A stretch of DNA of 64,000 nt from Rubrivivax sp. (lineage in GTDB: Bacteria; Pseudomonadota; Gammaproteobacteria; Burkholderiales; Burkholderiaceae_C): the NCBI GenBank assembly GCA_020248915.1, contig JADCGP010000021.1:1-64000 (forward strand), given 5' to 3'. The notes beneath the pieces are model-generated. The model had not been told where the DNA came from and did no database searches. It worked only from the letters and a program-made list of their open reading frames with translations. Shown in pieces: positions 30,161 through 38,966 of this stretch. Numbering within the stretch: the stretch's first letter is position 1; every line of letters begins with the position of its first letter. Made by a program: the position numbers and the translations under genes.

Positions 30161-30718
30161 CTAGCCGTGCAGCCGCGAGCTCCGCGGCACCGAGGCGAGC
30201 AGGAAATCCATCTGATCGGCCAGGATCCTCCGACCGCGCAGGATCATGTCCTCGTGCAGGCTGGGCACGTAGGGCAGGTAGAGCAGTGACATCCGTGCCT
30301 CCTCGGGCAGCCGGTTGCCCTTCTGGCCGTTGCAGGTGCGGCAGGCGGTGATGCAGTTCATCCAAGCGTCGGCGCCCCCGCGCGATACCGGGCGGATGTG
30401 CTCGCGGGTCAAGTGTTCGAACGGGAAACGCCCTCCGCAGTAGGCGCAGACGTGGCGGTCGCGGGCGAACAGCTTCGGGTTGGTCAGTGCCGGCTCGACG
30501 CGCCAGGCCCGGCTGGGCACCGCGCCACGCACCGCGACGATCGGGTGCACCTCGATGCGCGATTGCCGCCCGGTGCTGCGCTGGATGCCGCCGCGCAGCA
30601 CGTGGAAGGCCGGGCCCAGCGTCCAGGCCACGCCGTCGCTCGCGTAGAGCACCGCGGCCTCCTTGGGTGCGATCCAGGCCTGCGGGCGCCCGGAGATGTC
30701 GAGCTGCAGCACGTCCAT
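30161..30718 (-). CDS. HNH endonuclease
   Basis: A 185-residue protein with an HNH nuclease module in its second half: CAYCGG, HLTREHIRPVSRGG, then the Asn/His region WMNCITACRTCNGQKGNR, with two zinc CxxC pairs. The N-terminal 85 residues (MDVLQLDISGRPQAWI onward) are a conserved companion region. Chromosomal proteins of this type are common in Burkholderiales and are not tied to an obvious mobile element here; their target is unknown. AGGAAG precedes the chosen ATG. Confidence 0.9.
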   Translation of the reverse strand: MDVLQLDISGRPQAWIAPKEAAVLYASDGVAWTLGPAFHVLRGGIQRSTGRQSRIEVHPIVAVRGAVPSRAWRVEPALTNPKLFARDRHVCAYCGGRFPFEHLTREHIRPVSRGGADAWMNCITACRTCNGQKGNRLPEEARMSLLYLPYVPSLHEDMILRGRRILADQMDFLLASVPRSSRLHG

Positions 30719-30808
30719 GGCGTTGGCTTCCTGTGCGGAGCATAGCAAGAAGGCCTTGCGCGACTGCGTCCGGGGTCGTCGCGGGGCCGTTGCATCACCG
30801 TCGTGGGC

Positions 30809-30814
30809 CACAAT
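30809..30814 (+). promoter_or_regulatory. -10-like box CACAAT before the serine protease
   Basis: CACAAT ends 6 bases before the ATG at 30821. The HNH gene starts about 100 bases away on the opposite strand, so this is a divergent promoter region. Confidence 0.4.
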
Positions 30815-30820
30815 GCCGCG

Positions 30821-32254
30821 ATGGCGTGCCGCGGGATCACGGTCCGGTCGGCGCGCGCGGCGCCGGGGGGGGCGTGCGCGGCTGGGCTCTTCGCTGCCCT
30901 CTCAGCCGTGCTCTCCGCGGCCCTCTCTGCCGCCACTCCAGCGGGCGCGCTTGCGCCACGTTCCCCTCCGTCTTCATCGGTCGACGCGGCTGACGTGGCC
31001 GAGGCAGCCGGCGGTGGTGGCGGACGCCAGGCCTTCGCCCAGGCGCAGGCGAGCCTGCTGCAGGTGCGCACGCTGCTGCGCGGGCAGGACAGCCAGGCGT
31101 CGGTCGGCTCCGGCTTCCTGGTCGGCGAGGCCGGGCACCTGATCACCAACTACCACGTGGTCAGCCGCTTCGCGTTGCGCCCCTCGCAGTTCCGGCTCAC
31201 CTACGTCGGAGCGGACGGGCGCGAGGGCGCGCTGCAGCTGCTCGACGTGGACGTCGTGCACGACCTGGCCCTGCTGAAGGTGGCCGATCCTTCGGGGCTC
31301 GCGGGCCGCCGGCCGCTGGCCTTCCGGCCGGCTGCCGAGCCGTTACAGCGCGGCGAGCGCATCCACGCGCTGGGCAACCCGCTGGATGTCGGCTTCGCGG
31401 TGATGGGCGGCTTGTACAACGGGCTGGTCGAGCGCAGTTTCCTGCCGACGATCTTCTTCGGCGGCTCGCTCAGCGCCGGCATGAGCGGCGGGCCGGCGCT
31501 CGACGACGCCGGCCGCGTGGTGGGCATCAACGTGGCGGCGCGCCGCGACGGCGAGCAGGTCAGCTTCCTCGTGCCCGCCGCATTCGCCGAGCGGCTGCTG
31601 CAGGCCGCCCGCGACGCGCCGCCGGTGACGGCGCCGATGCACGCCCGGATCGCGCAGCAGCTGCTCGCGCACCAGGACGCGCTCGTCGACGCCTTCGTCG
31701 GGCTGCCCTGGCAGCCGTCGGGCCATGCCCGCTACCGGCTCCCGGTGCCGCAGGAGAGGTTCCTGCGCTGCTGGGGCAGCAGCACGCCGGCCGACTCGCG
31801 CGGCCTGCTGTTCGAGCGCAGCGATTGCCGGATGGACAGCCGCGTGTTCGTCGCCGACCGCCTCGCGACCGGCTACCTGTCCGTGCGGCACGAGGCCTAC
31901 GACGGGCGCCGGCTCGGTCCGCTGCGCTTCGCCGAACGCTACTCCCGCAGCTTCCGCAACGAGGCCTTCGACGCCCCGGGCCGGCAATGGACGGCGCCGC
32001 AGTGCCACGAGCGCTACGTGCAGCGTGACGGCCTGCCGCTGCGGGTGCTGATGTGCCTGCGGGCCCATGTCCGGCTCGCCGGGCTGCACGACCTGTCGCT
32101 GCTGGTGGCCACGCTGGACGACAGCACCGTGGGCGCGCAGGGCCGTTTCGACGCCTACGGCGTCAGCTGGGAAGGCGCGCAACGGCTGGCCGCTCATTAC
32201 CTCGACGGCTTCGGCCTGGTTGCCGCGCCGGCTGCGCCGGGGGCCGGTCGCTGA
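30821..32254 (+). CDS. secreted trypsin-like serine protease with C-terminal extension
   Basis: A 477-residue protein. A hydrophobic Ala-rich export signal occupies about residues 18-45. The S1/DegP-like domain (residues 85-265) has the triad His112 (TNYHVV), Asp148 (VVHDLALL) and Ser222 (AGMSGGPAL). There is no PDZ domain. The 210 C-terminal residues are unfamiliar and contain two Cys pairs (CWGSSTPADS..SDC and CHERY..LMC) suggestive of disulfides, so a periplasmic or extracellular site is likely. A GTG at 30803 is an alternative start. Its stop overlaps the ATG of the FHA gene. Confidence 0.88.
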   Translation: MACRGITVRSARAAPGGACAAGLFAALSAVLSAALSAATPAGALAPRSPPSSSVDAADVAEAAGGGGGRQAFAQAQASLLQVRTLLRGQDSQASVGSGFLVGEAGHLITNYHVVSRFALRPSQFRLTYVGADGREGALQLLDVDVVHDLALLKVADPSGLAGRRPLAFRPAAEPLQRGERIHALGNPLDVGFAVMGGLYNGLVERSFLPTIFFGGSLSAGMSGGPALDDAGRVVGINVAARRDGEQVSFLVPAAFAERLLQAARDAPPVTAPMHARIAQQLLAHQDALVDAFVGLPWQPSGHARYRLPVPQERFLRCWGSSTPADSRGLLFERSDCRMDSRVFVADRLATGYLSVRHEAYDGRRLGPLRFAERYSRSFRNEAFDAPGRQWTAPQCHERYVQRDGLPLRVLMCLRAHVRLAGLHDLSLLVATLDDSTVGAQGRFDAYGVSWEGAQRLAAHYLDGFGLVAAPAAPGAGR

Positions 32255-33234
32255 TGCTTGCGCTGGCCGAGGTGCTCGACCGCGACGGGCGCGTTCGCCG
32301 CTCGCTGCCGGTGTCGTCGTGGCCGCTGCGCCTGGGCCGGGCGATCGACAACGACCTCGTGCTCGACGACCCCCACGTGGCCTCCCACCATGCGCGCGTC
32401 GAGCCGGGCGCCGCCGGTGGCCTCGAGGTGGTCGCGCTGCCCGGCATCAACGGCCTCCAGCTGGGGCGGCGCCGCATCGCGCCGGGCGGGCGTGCGGCGC
32501 TCGATGGCGCTGACGGCACCTTCGGCCTCGGCCAGACCCGCGTGCGGCTGCGTCTCCCCGGCGAGGCGCTGGCGCCCGAGCGTCCGCTGGCGCGCGCCGG
32601 CGCTCTCTGGCCGGCGCTCGGCGCTGCGATCGCGTTCTGGCTGTGGGTGCTGGTCGATCACGCAGTCGAGCTGGATCCCGGCAGCCGACCGTCGGAGTGG
32701 ATCGCGCCGCTGGTGGCGGTGCCGGGTGCGCTGCTGCTGTGGACGACGCTGTGGGCGCTGGCGAGCAAGCTGTTCCAGCACCGGCTCGACTTCGTCGCCC
32801 ACCTGCGCATCGCCGGTCTGGGCGCGCTGGCGATCGAGGTCGCGGCCTTCGTGCTGCCGTGGTGCGCGGCGCTGTCCGGCTGGGCGTTGCCGTCGCGGCT
32901 GGCCGGCGGCGTCTCGCTGCTCCTGGTGCTGTGGGTCGTGATGGCGCATGCGAGGGTGGTGCTGCCACTGCAGCGCCGCGCGCTGGCGGTGCTGGCCAGC
33001 GCGGCGGCGATGGCCGGCGGTGCGCTGCTGCTGACGCTCAACCAGCAGCGGCACGACCGCTGGTTCGCCGAGCTCTACACCTCGACGCTGCCGCCGCCCT
33101 GGCTGATGTGGGCGCCGCGCGTGTCGCCCGGGCAGTTCATGGACGAGGCGCAGGACCTGCGGCCGCGGCTTCAGGAGGCCGTGCGCGAGGCCGAGGCCAA
33201 GCGCCGCGACACCGCCGACGACGACGAGATCTGA
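32254..33234 (+). CDS. FHA-domain membrane protein
   Basis: A 326-residue protein. Residues about 22-95 fit a forkhead-associated domain, a phosphothreonine-binding fold (LRLGRAIDNDLVLDDPHVASHHARVE with the typical Arg, Ser and His). After a linker come about five hydrophobic segments (residues 112-265) and a charged C-terminal helix. The ATG shares bases with the protease stop, so the two products are made together and may form a complex. No Ser/Thr kinase or phosphatase gene is adjacent. The function is unknown. Confidence 0.85.
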   Translation: MLALAEVLDRDGRVRRSLPVSSWPLRLGRAIDNDLVLDDPHVASHHARVEPGAAGGLEVVALPGINGLQLGRRRIAPGGRAALDGADGTFGLGQTRVRLRLPGEALAPERPLARAGALWPALGAAIAFWLWVLVDHAVELDPGSRPSEWIAPLVAVPGALLLWTTLWALASKLFQHRLDFVAHLRIAGLGALAIEVAAFVLPWCAALSGWALPSRLAGGVSLLLVLWVVMAHARVVLPLQRRALAVLASAAAMAGGALLLTLNQQRHDRWFAELYTSTLPPPWLMWAPRVSPGQFMDEAQDLRPRLQEAVREAEAKRRDTADDDEI

Positions 33235-33399
33235 GACGCGGGCAGGCGGTGCACCGCGCCGGCCATTGCCCCAGGGTTTGCCCGCGATCGACGGATGTTC
33301 AGCCTGCGGCAACCGGCCGTCCGCCTGCGGATTAGGCGGTCAACCCTAATAAATCGTTGTTTCCTCGTCACCGGGACGGCCCGTGGATTGTCGAAAATA

Positions 33400-33411
33400 G
33401 AACGACCGTTC
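33400..33411. promoter_or_regulatory. inverted repeat, probable TetR operator
   Basis: GAACG-AC-CGTTC lies 14 bases before the TetR gene start in an otherwise AT-richer stretch. The position and symmetry suit autoregulation by the TetR protein and control of the fatty-acid operon behind it. Confidence 0.55.
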
Positions 33412-33425
33412 GTACGAGAACCCAC

Positions 33426-34250
33426 ATGCGTCCTGCCGCCGCCCGCCCGCCTGCCGCCGCGACCGTGGCTGCCACGAAGCCCGCGGCTGCCGCGACGCGC
33501 CCGCCGGCGACCGGGCCGCGCGCCGCGCGCCGGCCCGCCGTTGAGTCCGTCCGCAGGGGCACCGCTGCGCCGCGCGAGGGCGACGCGGGCGCCTCCAAGG
33601 GGCGGCAGACGCGCGCCGCGATCCTCGACGCCGCGCTCGGGCTGGCGTCCCACATGGGGCTGGAAGGCCTGTCGATCGGGGCGCTTGCCGAGGTCACCGG
33701 GATGAGCAAGTCGGGCGTCTTCGCCCACTTCGGCTCGCGCGAGGAGCTCCAGATCTCGGTGGTGCGCGAATACCACGCCCGCTTCGAGCAGGAGGTGTTC
33801 TTCCCGGCGGTGCGCGAGCCGCGCGGGCTGCCGCGGCTGTCCGCGTTGTTCGAGCGCTGGGTGCGGCGCGTCAGTGTCGAGATCGACTCGGGCTGCATCT
33901 ACATCAGCGGGGCGGTCGAGTTCGACGACCGGCCCGGCCCGGTGCGCGACGCCCTGGTCGACATGGTGCGCGCCTGGCAGGCGGCGCTCGGGCGTGCGAT
34001 CCGCATCGCCGTCGACCAGGGGCATCTGCGGCCCGACACCGACGTGGCGCAGTTGCTGTTCGAGATCCACGGCCTGATCCTGGCGCTGCACCACGACGCG
34101 CGATTCCTGCGCAACCCCGGCGTGCTCGACCGCGCCCGCGCCGGCTTCGCGGGCGTGCTCGCGCGCTGGCGTGCCGAACCCGATCCCGCCCCCGTCCCGC
34201 CGCGCGCCGCCGTGCGCGCCGCGCGGCCGAACCCCCTTTCCAAGCGCTGA
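33426..34250 (+). CDS. TetR family transcriptional regulator
   Basis: A 274-residue regulator. About 55 residues at the N terminus are Ala/Pro/Arg-rich and disordered; the helix-turn-helix follows (RAAILDAALGLASHMGLEGL, then IGALAEVTGMSKSGVFAHFGSREEL), then an all-helical ligand domain. The C terminus is again Pro/Arg-rich. It stands 14 bases upstream of an acyl-CoA dehydrogenase and heads the beta-oxidation cluster, so an acyl-CoA-responsive repressor is a reasonable inference. A start at 33357 is possible but would include the operator. Confidence 0.88.
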   Translation: MRPAAARPPAAATVAATKPAAAATRPPATGPRAARRPAVESVRRGTAAPREGDAGASKGRQTRAAILDAALGLASHMGLEGLSIGALAEVTGMSKSGVFAHFGSREELQISVVREYHARFEQEVFFPAVREPRGLPRLSALFERWVRRVSVEIDSGCIYISGAVEFDDRPGPVRDALVDMVRAWQAALGRAIRIAVDQGHLRPDTDVAQLLFEIHGLILALHHDARFLRNPGVLDRARAGFAGVLARWRAEPDPAPVPPRAAVRAARPNPLSKR

Positions 34251-34264
34251 CCGGAGAACCGACG

Positions 34265-36061
34265 ATGCCCACCTACACCCCGCCGCTGCGCGACATGAAG
34301 TTCGTGCTGCACGAGCTGCTGGACGCCGCAGGCGAGCTGAAGCGGCTGCCCGTGCACGCCGACATCGACGCCGCGACCATCGACGCGGTGCTCGAGGAGG
34401 GCGGCCGCTTCGCTGCCGAGGTGCTCGCGCCGATCAACCACAGCGCCGACCGCGAGGGCTGCCGCTACGACCGCGACAGCGGTGCCGTGCACACGCCAGC
34501 CGGCTACAAGGAGGCCTACGCGAAGTACGTCGAGGGCGGCTGGCCGGCGCTGGCCGCCGACCCGGAGCACGGAGGCCAGGGCCTGCCGCACCTGGTCAAC
34601 CAGGCCTTCTACGAGATGCTCAACGGCGCCAACCAGGCCTGGACGATGTACCCCGGCCTGTCGCATGGCGCCTACGAGTGCCTGCTCTCGCACGGCACCG
34701 AGGAGCAGAAGAAGACCTACCTGCCCAGGATCGTGAGCGGCGAATGGACCGGCACGATGTGCCTGACCGAGGCCCACTGCGGCACCGACCTCGGCCTGCT
34801 GCGAACGAAGGCCGAGCCGGTGCCGGGATCGCCGGGCACGTACCGGCTGAACGGCAGCAAGATCTTCATCAGCGCCGGCGAGCACGACATGGCACCCAAC
34901 ATCGTGCACCTGGTGCTGGCGCGCCTTCCCGACGCGCCGCCGGGCAGCAAGGGCATCAGCCTGTTCGTCGTGCCCAAGTTCCTGGTCGGGGCCGACGGCA
35001 GCCTCGGTGCGCGCAACGGCATCCGCTGCGCCGGCATCGAGCACAAGATGGGCATCCACGGCAGCGCCACCTGCCAGCTGGTGCTGGAGGACGCGATCGG
35101 CACGCTGGTCGGCGAGCCGCACAAGGGCCTGCCGGCGATGTTCGTGATGATGAACGCGGCGCGCATCGGCGTGGGCATGCAGGGCCTCGGCCTGACGGAG
35201 GTCGCCTACCAGAACGCCGTCGCCTACGCGCGTGACCGGCTGCAGATGCGCTCGCTGAGCGGCCCGAAGGCGCCGGACAAGCCCGCCGACCCGATCATCG
35301 TGCACCCCGATGTGCGCAAGATGCTGCTCACCGCGCGCGCCTACGCCGAGGGCGGCCGCGCGCTGGCGATGTGGGCCACGCTGCAGATCGACAAGGCGCT
35401 GAACACCGAGGACGAGGACGAGCGCCGCGATTGCGAGGACCTGGTGGCGCTGACCACGCCGATCGTCAAGGCCTTCCTGACCGACAACGCCTGGATCGCC
35501 ACCAGCCACTGCATGCAGGTGTTCGGCGGCCACGGCTACGTGCGCGAGTGGGGGATGGAGCAGTTCGTGCGCGACTCGCGCATCAACATGATCTACGAGG
35601 GCACGAACACCATCCAGGCCCTGGACCTGCTGGGCCGCAAGGTGCTGGGCGACAACGGTGCCAAGCTGAAGAAGTTCGGCCGCCTGGTGTCGGAGTTCAT
35701 CGAGGCCGAGGGCACCGACGAGGCGATGCAGGAGTTCGTCAACCCGCTGGCCGACCTGGGCGACAAGGTGACCAAGCTCACGACCGAACTCGGCATGAAG
35801 GCCTTCCGCGACCACGACGAGGTAGGCGCGGCGGCCGTGGACTACCTGCGCGTGTGCGGTCACCTGATCTTCGCCTACTTCTGGGCCCGCATGGCGCGCG
35901 TCGCCCTCGACCGCCAGGGCGGCGGCGACCCGTTCTATGCTGCCAAGCTCGCCACCGCGCGCTTCTACTTCGCCAAGCTGCTGCCCGAGACCGCGGGTCT
36001 GATCCGCAGCGCCCGCAGCGGTGCCGCGCCCCTGCTGGCGATGGACGAGGCGCTGTTCTGA
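34265..36061 (+). CDS. acyl-CoA dehydrogenase
   Basis: A flavoprotein of 598 residues that introduces the first double bond in beta-oxidation. It belongs to the longer ACAD group with an extra C-terminal domain (DmdC/FadE-like): CLTEAHCGTDLG at the FAD/substrate site, VFGGHGYVREWGMEQFVRD, and the catalytic Glu region MIYEGTNTIQALDLLGRK. GGAG precedes the ATG. It is followed by a DUF2147 gene and then the multifunctional beta-oxidation protein and thiolase. Confidence 0.95.
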   Translation: MPTYTPPLRDMKFVLHELLDAAGELKRLPVHADIDAATIDAVLEEGGRFAAEVLAPINHSADREGCRYDRDSGAVHTPAGYKEAYAKYVEGGWPALAADPEHGGQGLPHLVNQAFYEMLNGANQAWTMYPGLSHGAYECLLSHGTEEQKKTYLPRIVSGEWTGTMCLTEAHCGTDLGLLRTKAEPVPGSPGTYRLNGSKIFISAGEHDMAPNIVHLVLARLPDAPPGSKGISLFVVPKFLVGADGSLGARNGIRCAGIEHKMGIHGSATCQLVLEDAIGTLVGEPHKGLPAMFVMMNAARIGVGMQGLGLTEVAYQNAVAYARDRLQMRSLSGPKAPDKPADPIIVHPDVRKMLLTARAYAEGGRALAMWATLQIDKALNTEDEDERRDCEDLVALTTPIVKAFLTDNAWIATSHCMQVFGGHGYVREWGMEQFVRDSRINMIYEGTNTIQALDLLGRKVLGDNGAKLKKFGRLVSEFIEAEGTDEAMQEFVNPLADLGDKVTKLTTELGMKAFRDHDEVGAAAVDYLRVCGHLIFAYFWARMARVALDRQGGGDPFYAAKLATARFYFAKLLPETAGLIRSARSGAAPLLAMDEALF

Positions 36062-36109
36062 GCCTGCCGCACCCACGCAGCCAACCCCAACCCAACACGG
36101 AGACCCGCC

Positions 36110-36538
36110 ATGAAGAAGTTCCTCGCCGCCGCGCTGTGCGCGCTGGCCGCCCCGCTCGTGCTCGCCCAGGGCAGCCCGGTCGGCCTGTGGAAGACGATCG
36201 ACGACAAGACCGGCAAGGAACGCTCGCTGGTCCGCATCAGCGACGGCGGCGGCGCGCTGGTCGGCCGCATCGAGAAGCGCCTCGACCCCGCGGCCAAGCC
36301 CGACGCGCGCTGCGACAAGTGCGCCGACGACCGCAAGGACCGGCCTGTGGACGGCCTCGAGATCATCCGCGGCGCTCGCGCCGACGGCGAGGCCTGGACC
36401 GGCGGCACGATCCTCGACCCCGAGGACGGCAAGGTGTACCGGCTGCGCCTGAAGGTCGAGGAGGCCGGCCGCAAGCTCGAAGTGCGCGGCTATCTCGGCC
36501 CGTTCTATCGCAACCAGCACTGGATCCGCGTCGAGTGA
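36110..36538 (+). CDS. DUF2147 secreted protein
   Basis: A 142-residue protein with a signal peptide (MKKFLAAALCALAAPLVLAQ) and the DUF2147 pattern: SPVGLWKTIDDKTGKERSLV, two Cys in DARCDKCADD, EDGKVYRLRLKV and GYLGPFYRNQHWIRV. The family is periplasmic, lipocalin-like and of unknown function. It is placed inside a fatty-acid degradation operon, 48 bases after the dehydrogenase and 17 bases before the next gene, so it is likely co-expressed. An acyl-binding role is only a guess. Confidence 0.9.
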   Translation: MKKFLAAALCALAAPLVLAQGSPVGLWKTIDDKTGKERSLVRISDGGGALVGRIEKRLDPAAKPDARCDKCADDRKDRPVDGLEIIRGARADGEAWTGGTILDPEDGKVYRLRLKVEEAGRKLEVRGYLGPFYRNQHWIRVE

Positions 36539-36555
36539 CGCGTCGAGGAGACCCC

Positions 36556-38949
36556 GTGAACCGATTCCCCGTGCGCAAGGTGGCCGTGCTCGGTGCCGGC
36601 GTGATGGGCGCGCAGATCGCCGCCCACCTCGTCAACTGCAAGGTGCCGGTGATCCTGTTCGACCTCGCCGCCCGCGAGGGCCCGGCCAACGGCGTCGTCG
36701 CCCGGGCGGTCGACAACCTGAAGAAGCTCAAGCCCGCGCCACTGGGCGTGGCCGAGGACGCCGCGTTCATCGAGCAGGCCAACTACGACGAGCACCTCGG
36801 CCGCCTGGCCGAGTGCGACCTGGTCATCGAGGCCATCGCCGAGCGCATGGACTGGAAGCAGGACCTGTACCGGCGCATCGCGCCGGCCCTGGCCCCGCAC
36901 GCGCTGGTGGCCAGCAACACGTCGGGGCTGTCGATCACGCGGCTGTCGGAGGTGCTGCCCGAGGAGATCCGGCCGCGCTTCGCCGGCATCCACTTCTTCA
37001 ACCCGCCGCGCTACATGGCGCTGGTGGAGCTGATCGCGGCGCCCGACACCCGCCCCGAGGTGCTGGACCGGCTCGAGACCTTCGTCACCACCACGCTCGG
37101 CAAGGGAGTCGTGCGCGCCAAGGACACGCCCAACTTCATCGCCAACCGCATCGGCATCGCAGGGCTGCTGGCGACGATGAAGCAGGCCGAGAACTTCGGC
37201 CTGGCCTACGACGTGGTCGACGACCTGACCGGCAAGAAGATGGGCCGCGCCTCCAGCGGCACCTTCCGCACGCTCGACGTGGTGGGCCTGGACACCATCG
37301 CGCACGTGGTCAAGACGATGCAGGACCACCTGCAGACCGACCCGTTCTACCCGAACTTCGCGACGCCGCCGGTGCTGGCGCGGCTGATCGAGCAGGGCGC
37401 GCTCGGCCAGAAGGCCGGCGCGGGCTTCTACAAGAAGGCCGGCAAGGACATCCTGCGCCTCGACCCTTCCAAGGGCGACTACGTGCCCGTGGGCGGCAAG
37501 GCCGAGCCGCTGGTCGAGCGGATGCTGAAGAAGCCGCCCGCCGAGCGGCTGAAGCTGCTGCGCGAGAGCAGCCACCCGCAGGCGCAGTTCCTGTGGGCGA
37601 TCCTGCGCGACGGCTTCCACTACGCGGCGGTGCATCTGGAAAGCATCGCCGACAACGCGCGCGACGTCGACCGGGCGATGCGCTGGGGCTTCGGCATGAA
37701 GCAGGGCCCGTTCGAGACCTGGCAGCAGGCCGGCTGGCTGCAGGTGGCGCAGTGGATCCGCGAGGACATCGATGCCGGCAAGGCGCTGGCCAGGGCCCCG
37801 CTGCCCGACTGGGTGTTCGAGGGGCCTGTGCCCGACAAGGGCGTGCACACGGCCGAGGGCTCGTGGAGCCCCGCGCGCAAGGCCTACGTGCCGCGCAGCG
37901 AGCTGGCCGTCTACCGGCGGCAGCACTTCCCCGAGCGCGTGCTGGGCGAGGCCGGCGCCAACCCGCTGGCCAGCGGCACCGAACTGTTCCGCAACGAGGA
38001 GATCCGCGTCTGGACGCTGGACGGCGAGATCGTGATCGCGAGCATCACCGCCAAGCTGCACCTGATCGGGCCGGCCGTCGTCGAGGGCCTGGCCCGGGCC
38101 GTGGAGATCGCCGAGCAGGGCTACCAGGGCGTGGTGATCTGGTCGCCCGACGACGTGTTCTCGGCCGGCGCCAACCTCGAGAGCCTGATGCCGGTGTTCA
38201 TGAAGCTCGGCGCCAAGGGCATCAAGCCCGAGGAGAAGAAGCTGCAGGACCTGATGCTGCGCCTGCGCTACGCCCAGGTGCCGGTGGTGGCCGCGATGCG
38301 CGGCCTGGCCCTGGGCGGCGGGTGCGAGATCGCGATCCACTGCGCGCGCCGCGTCGCGGCGATGGAGACCTACGTTGGCCTCGTGGAGGTGGGCGTCGGC
38401 CTGATTCCCGGCGGCGGCGGCCTGGCCTACATCGCGCGCCGCGCGGCCGAGATGGCGGGGGCGGGCAATGCCAATGCCGACCTTCTGAAGTTCGCCACCG
38501 ACGGCTTCACCAGCGCCGCGATGGCCAAGGTGGGCACCAGCGCGATCGAGTCGCGCCGGCTCGGCTACCTGCTGTGGAGCGACGTGATCGTGCCCAACAA
38601 GGACGAGCTGCTGTACGTCGCGCTCGAGCAGGTGCGCTCGATGGCCGCCTCGGGCTACCGGCCGCCGCTGAAGGCGCTGTTCCCGGTGGCCGGCCGCGGC
38701 GCCATCGCCACCATCCAGGGCCAGCTCGCCAACATGCGCGACGGCGGCTTCATCAGCGCGCACGACTTCCACATCGGCACGCTGATCGCCGAGGTGGTGT
38801 GCGGCGGCGACGTCGATGCGGGCTCGCTGGTCAGCGAGGAGTACCTGATGGCGATGGAGCGCGACCGCTTCTGCGCGCTGCTCGATCACCCCAAGACGCA
38901 GGAGCGGATCATCGGCATGCTGCAGACCGGCAAGCCCGTCCGCAACTGA
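36556..38949 (+). CDS. 3-hydroxyacyl-CoA dehydrogenase / enoyl-CoA hydratase
   Basis: A bifunctional 797-residue protein. The N-terminal half is the NAD-dependent dehydrogenase: VAVLGAGVMGAQIAAHL Rossmann loop, NTSGLSITRL, and catalytic HFFNPPRYM. The C-terminal part (about residues 480-797) is a crotonase fold with SAGANLESL and GLALGGGCEIAIHCARR. The domain order is dehydrogenase first, the reverse of FadB, matching the FadN-like family. It carries out steps two and three of beta-oxidation. The GTG start has GAGGAG upstream. Confidence 0.94.
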   Translation: MNRFPVRKVAVLGAGVMGAQIAAHLVNCKVPVILFDLAAREGPANGVVARAVDNLKKLKPAPLGVAEDAAFIEQANYDEHLGRLAECDLVIEAIAERMDWKQDLYRRIAPALAPHALVASNTSGLSITRLSEVLPEEIRPRFAGIHFFNPPRYMALVELIAAPDTRPEVLDRLETFVTTTLGKGVVRAKDTPNFIANRIGIAGLLATMKQAENFGLAYDVVDDLTGKKMGRASSGTFRTLDVVGLDTIAHVVKTMQDHLQTDPFYPNFATPPVLARLIEQGALGQKAGAGFYKKAGKDILRLDPSKGDYVPVGGKAEPLVERMLKKPPAERLKLLRESSHPQAQFLWAILRDGFHYAAVHLESIADNARDVDRAMRWGFGMKQGPFETWQQAGWLQVAQWIREDIDAGKALARAPLPDWVFEGPVPDKGVHTAEGSWSPARKAYVPRSELAVYRRQHFPERVLGEAGANPLASGTELFRNEEIRVWTLDGEIVIASITAKLHLIGPAVVEGLARAVEIAEQGYQGVVIWSPDDVFSAGANLESLMPVFMKLGAKGIKPEEKKLQDLMLRLRYAQVPVVAAMRGLALGGGCEIAIHCARRVAAMETYVGLVEVGVGLIPGGGGLAYIARRAAEMAGAGNANADLLKFATDGFTSAAMAKVGTSAIESRRLGYLLWSDVIVPNKDELLYVALEQVRSMAASGYRPPLKALFPVAGRGAIATIQGQLANMRDGGFISAHDFHIGTLIAEVVCGGDVDAGSLVSEEYLMAMERDRFCALLDHPKTQERIIGMLQTGKPVRN

Positions 38950-38966
38950 GGCACGGAGACGAGATC

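Noticed and set aside
30161..30718. HNH endonuclease considered as part of a mobile element or intron
   Set aside because: No reverse transcriptase, intron boundaries, repeats or recombinase are nearby, and codon use matches the neighbours.
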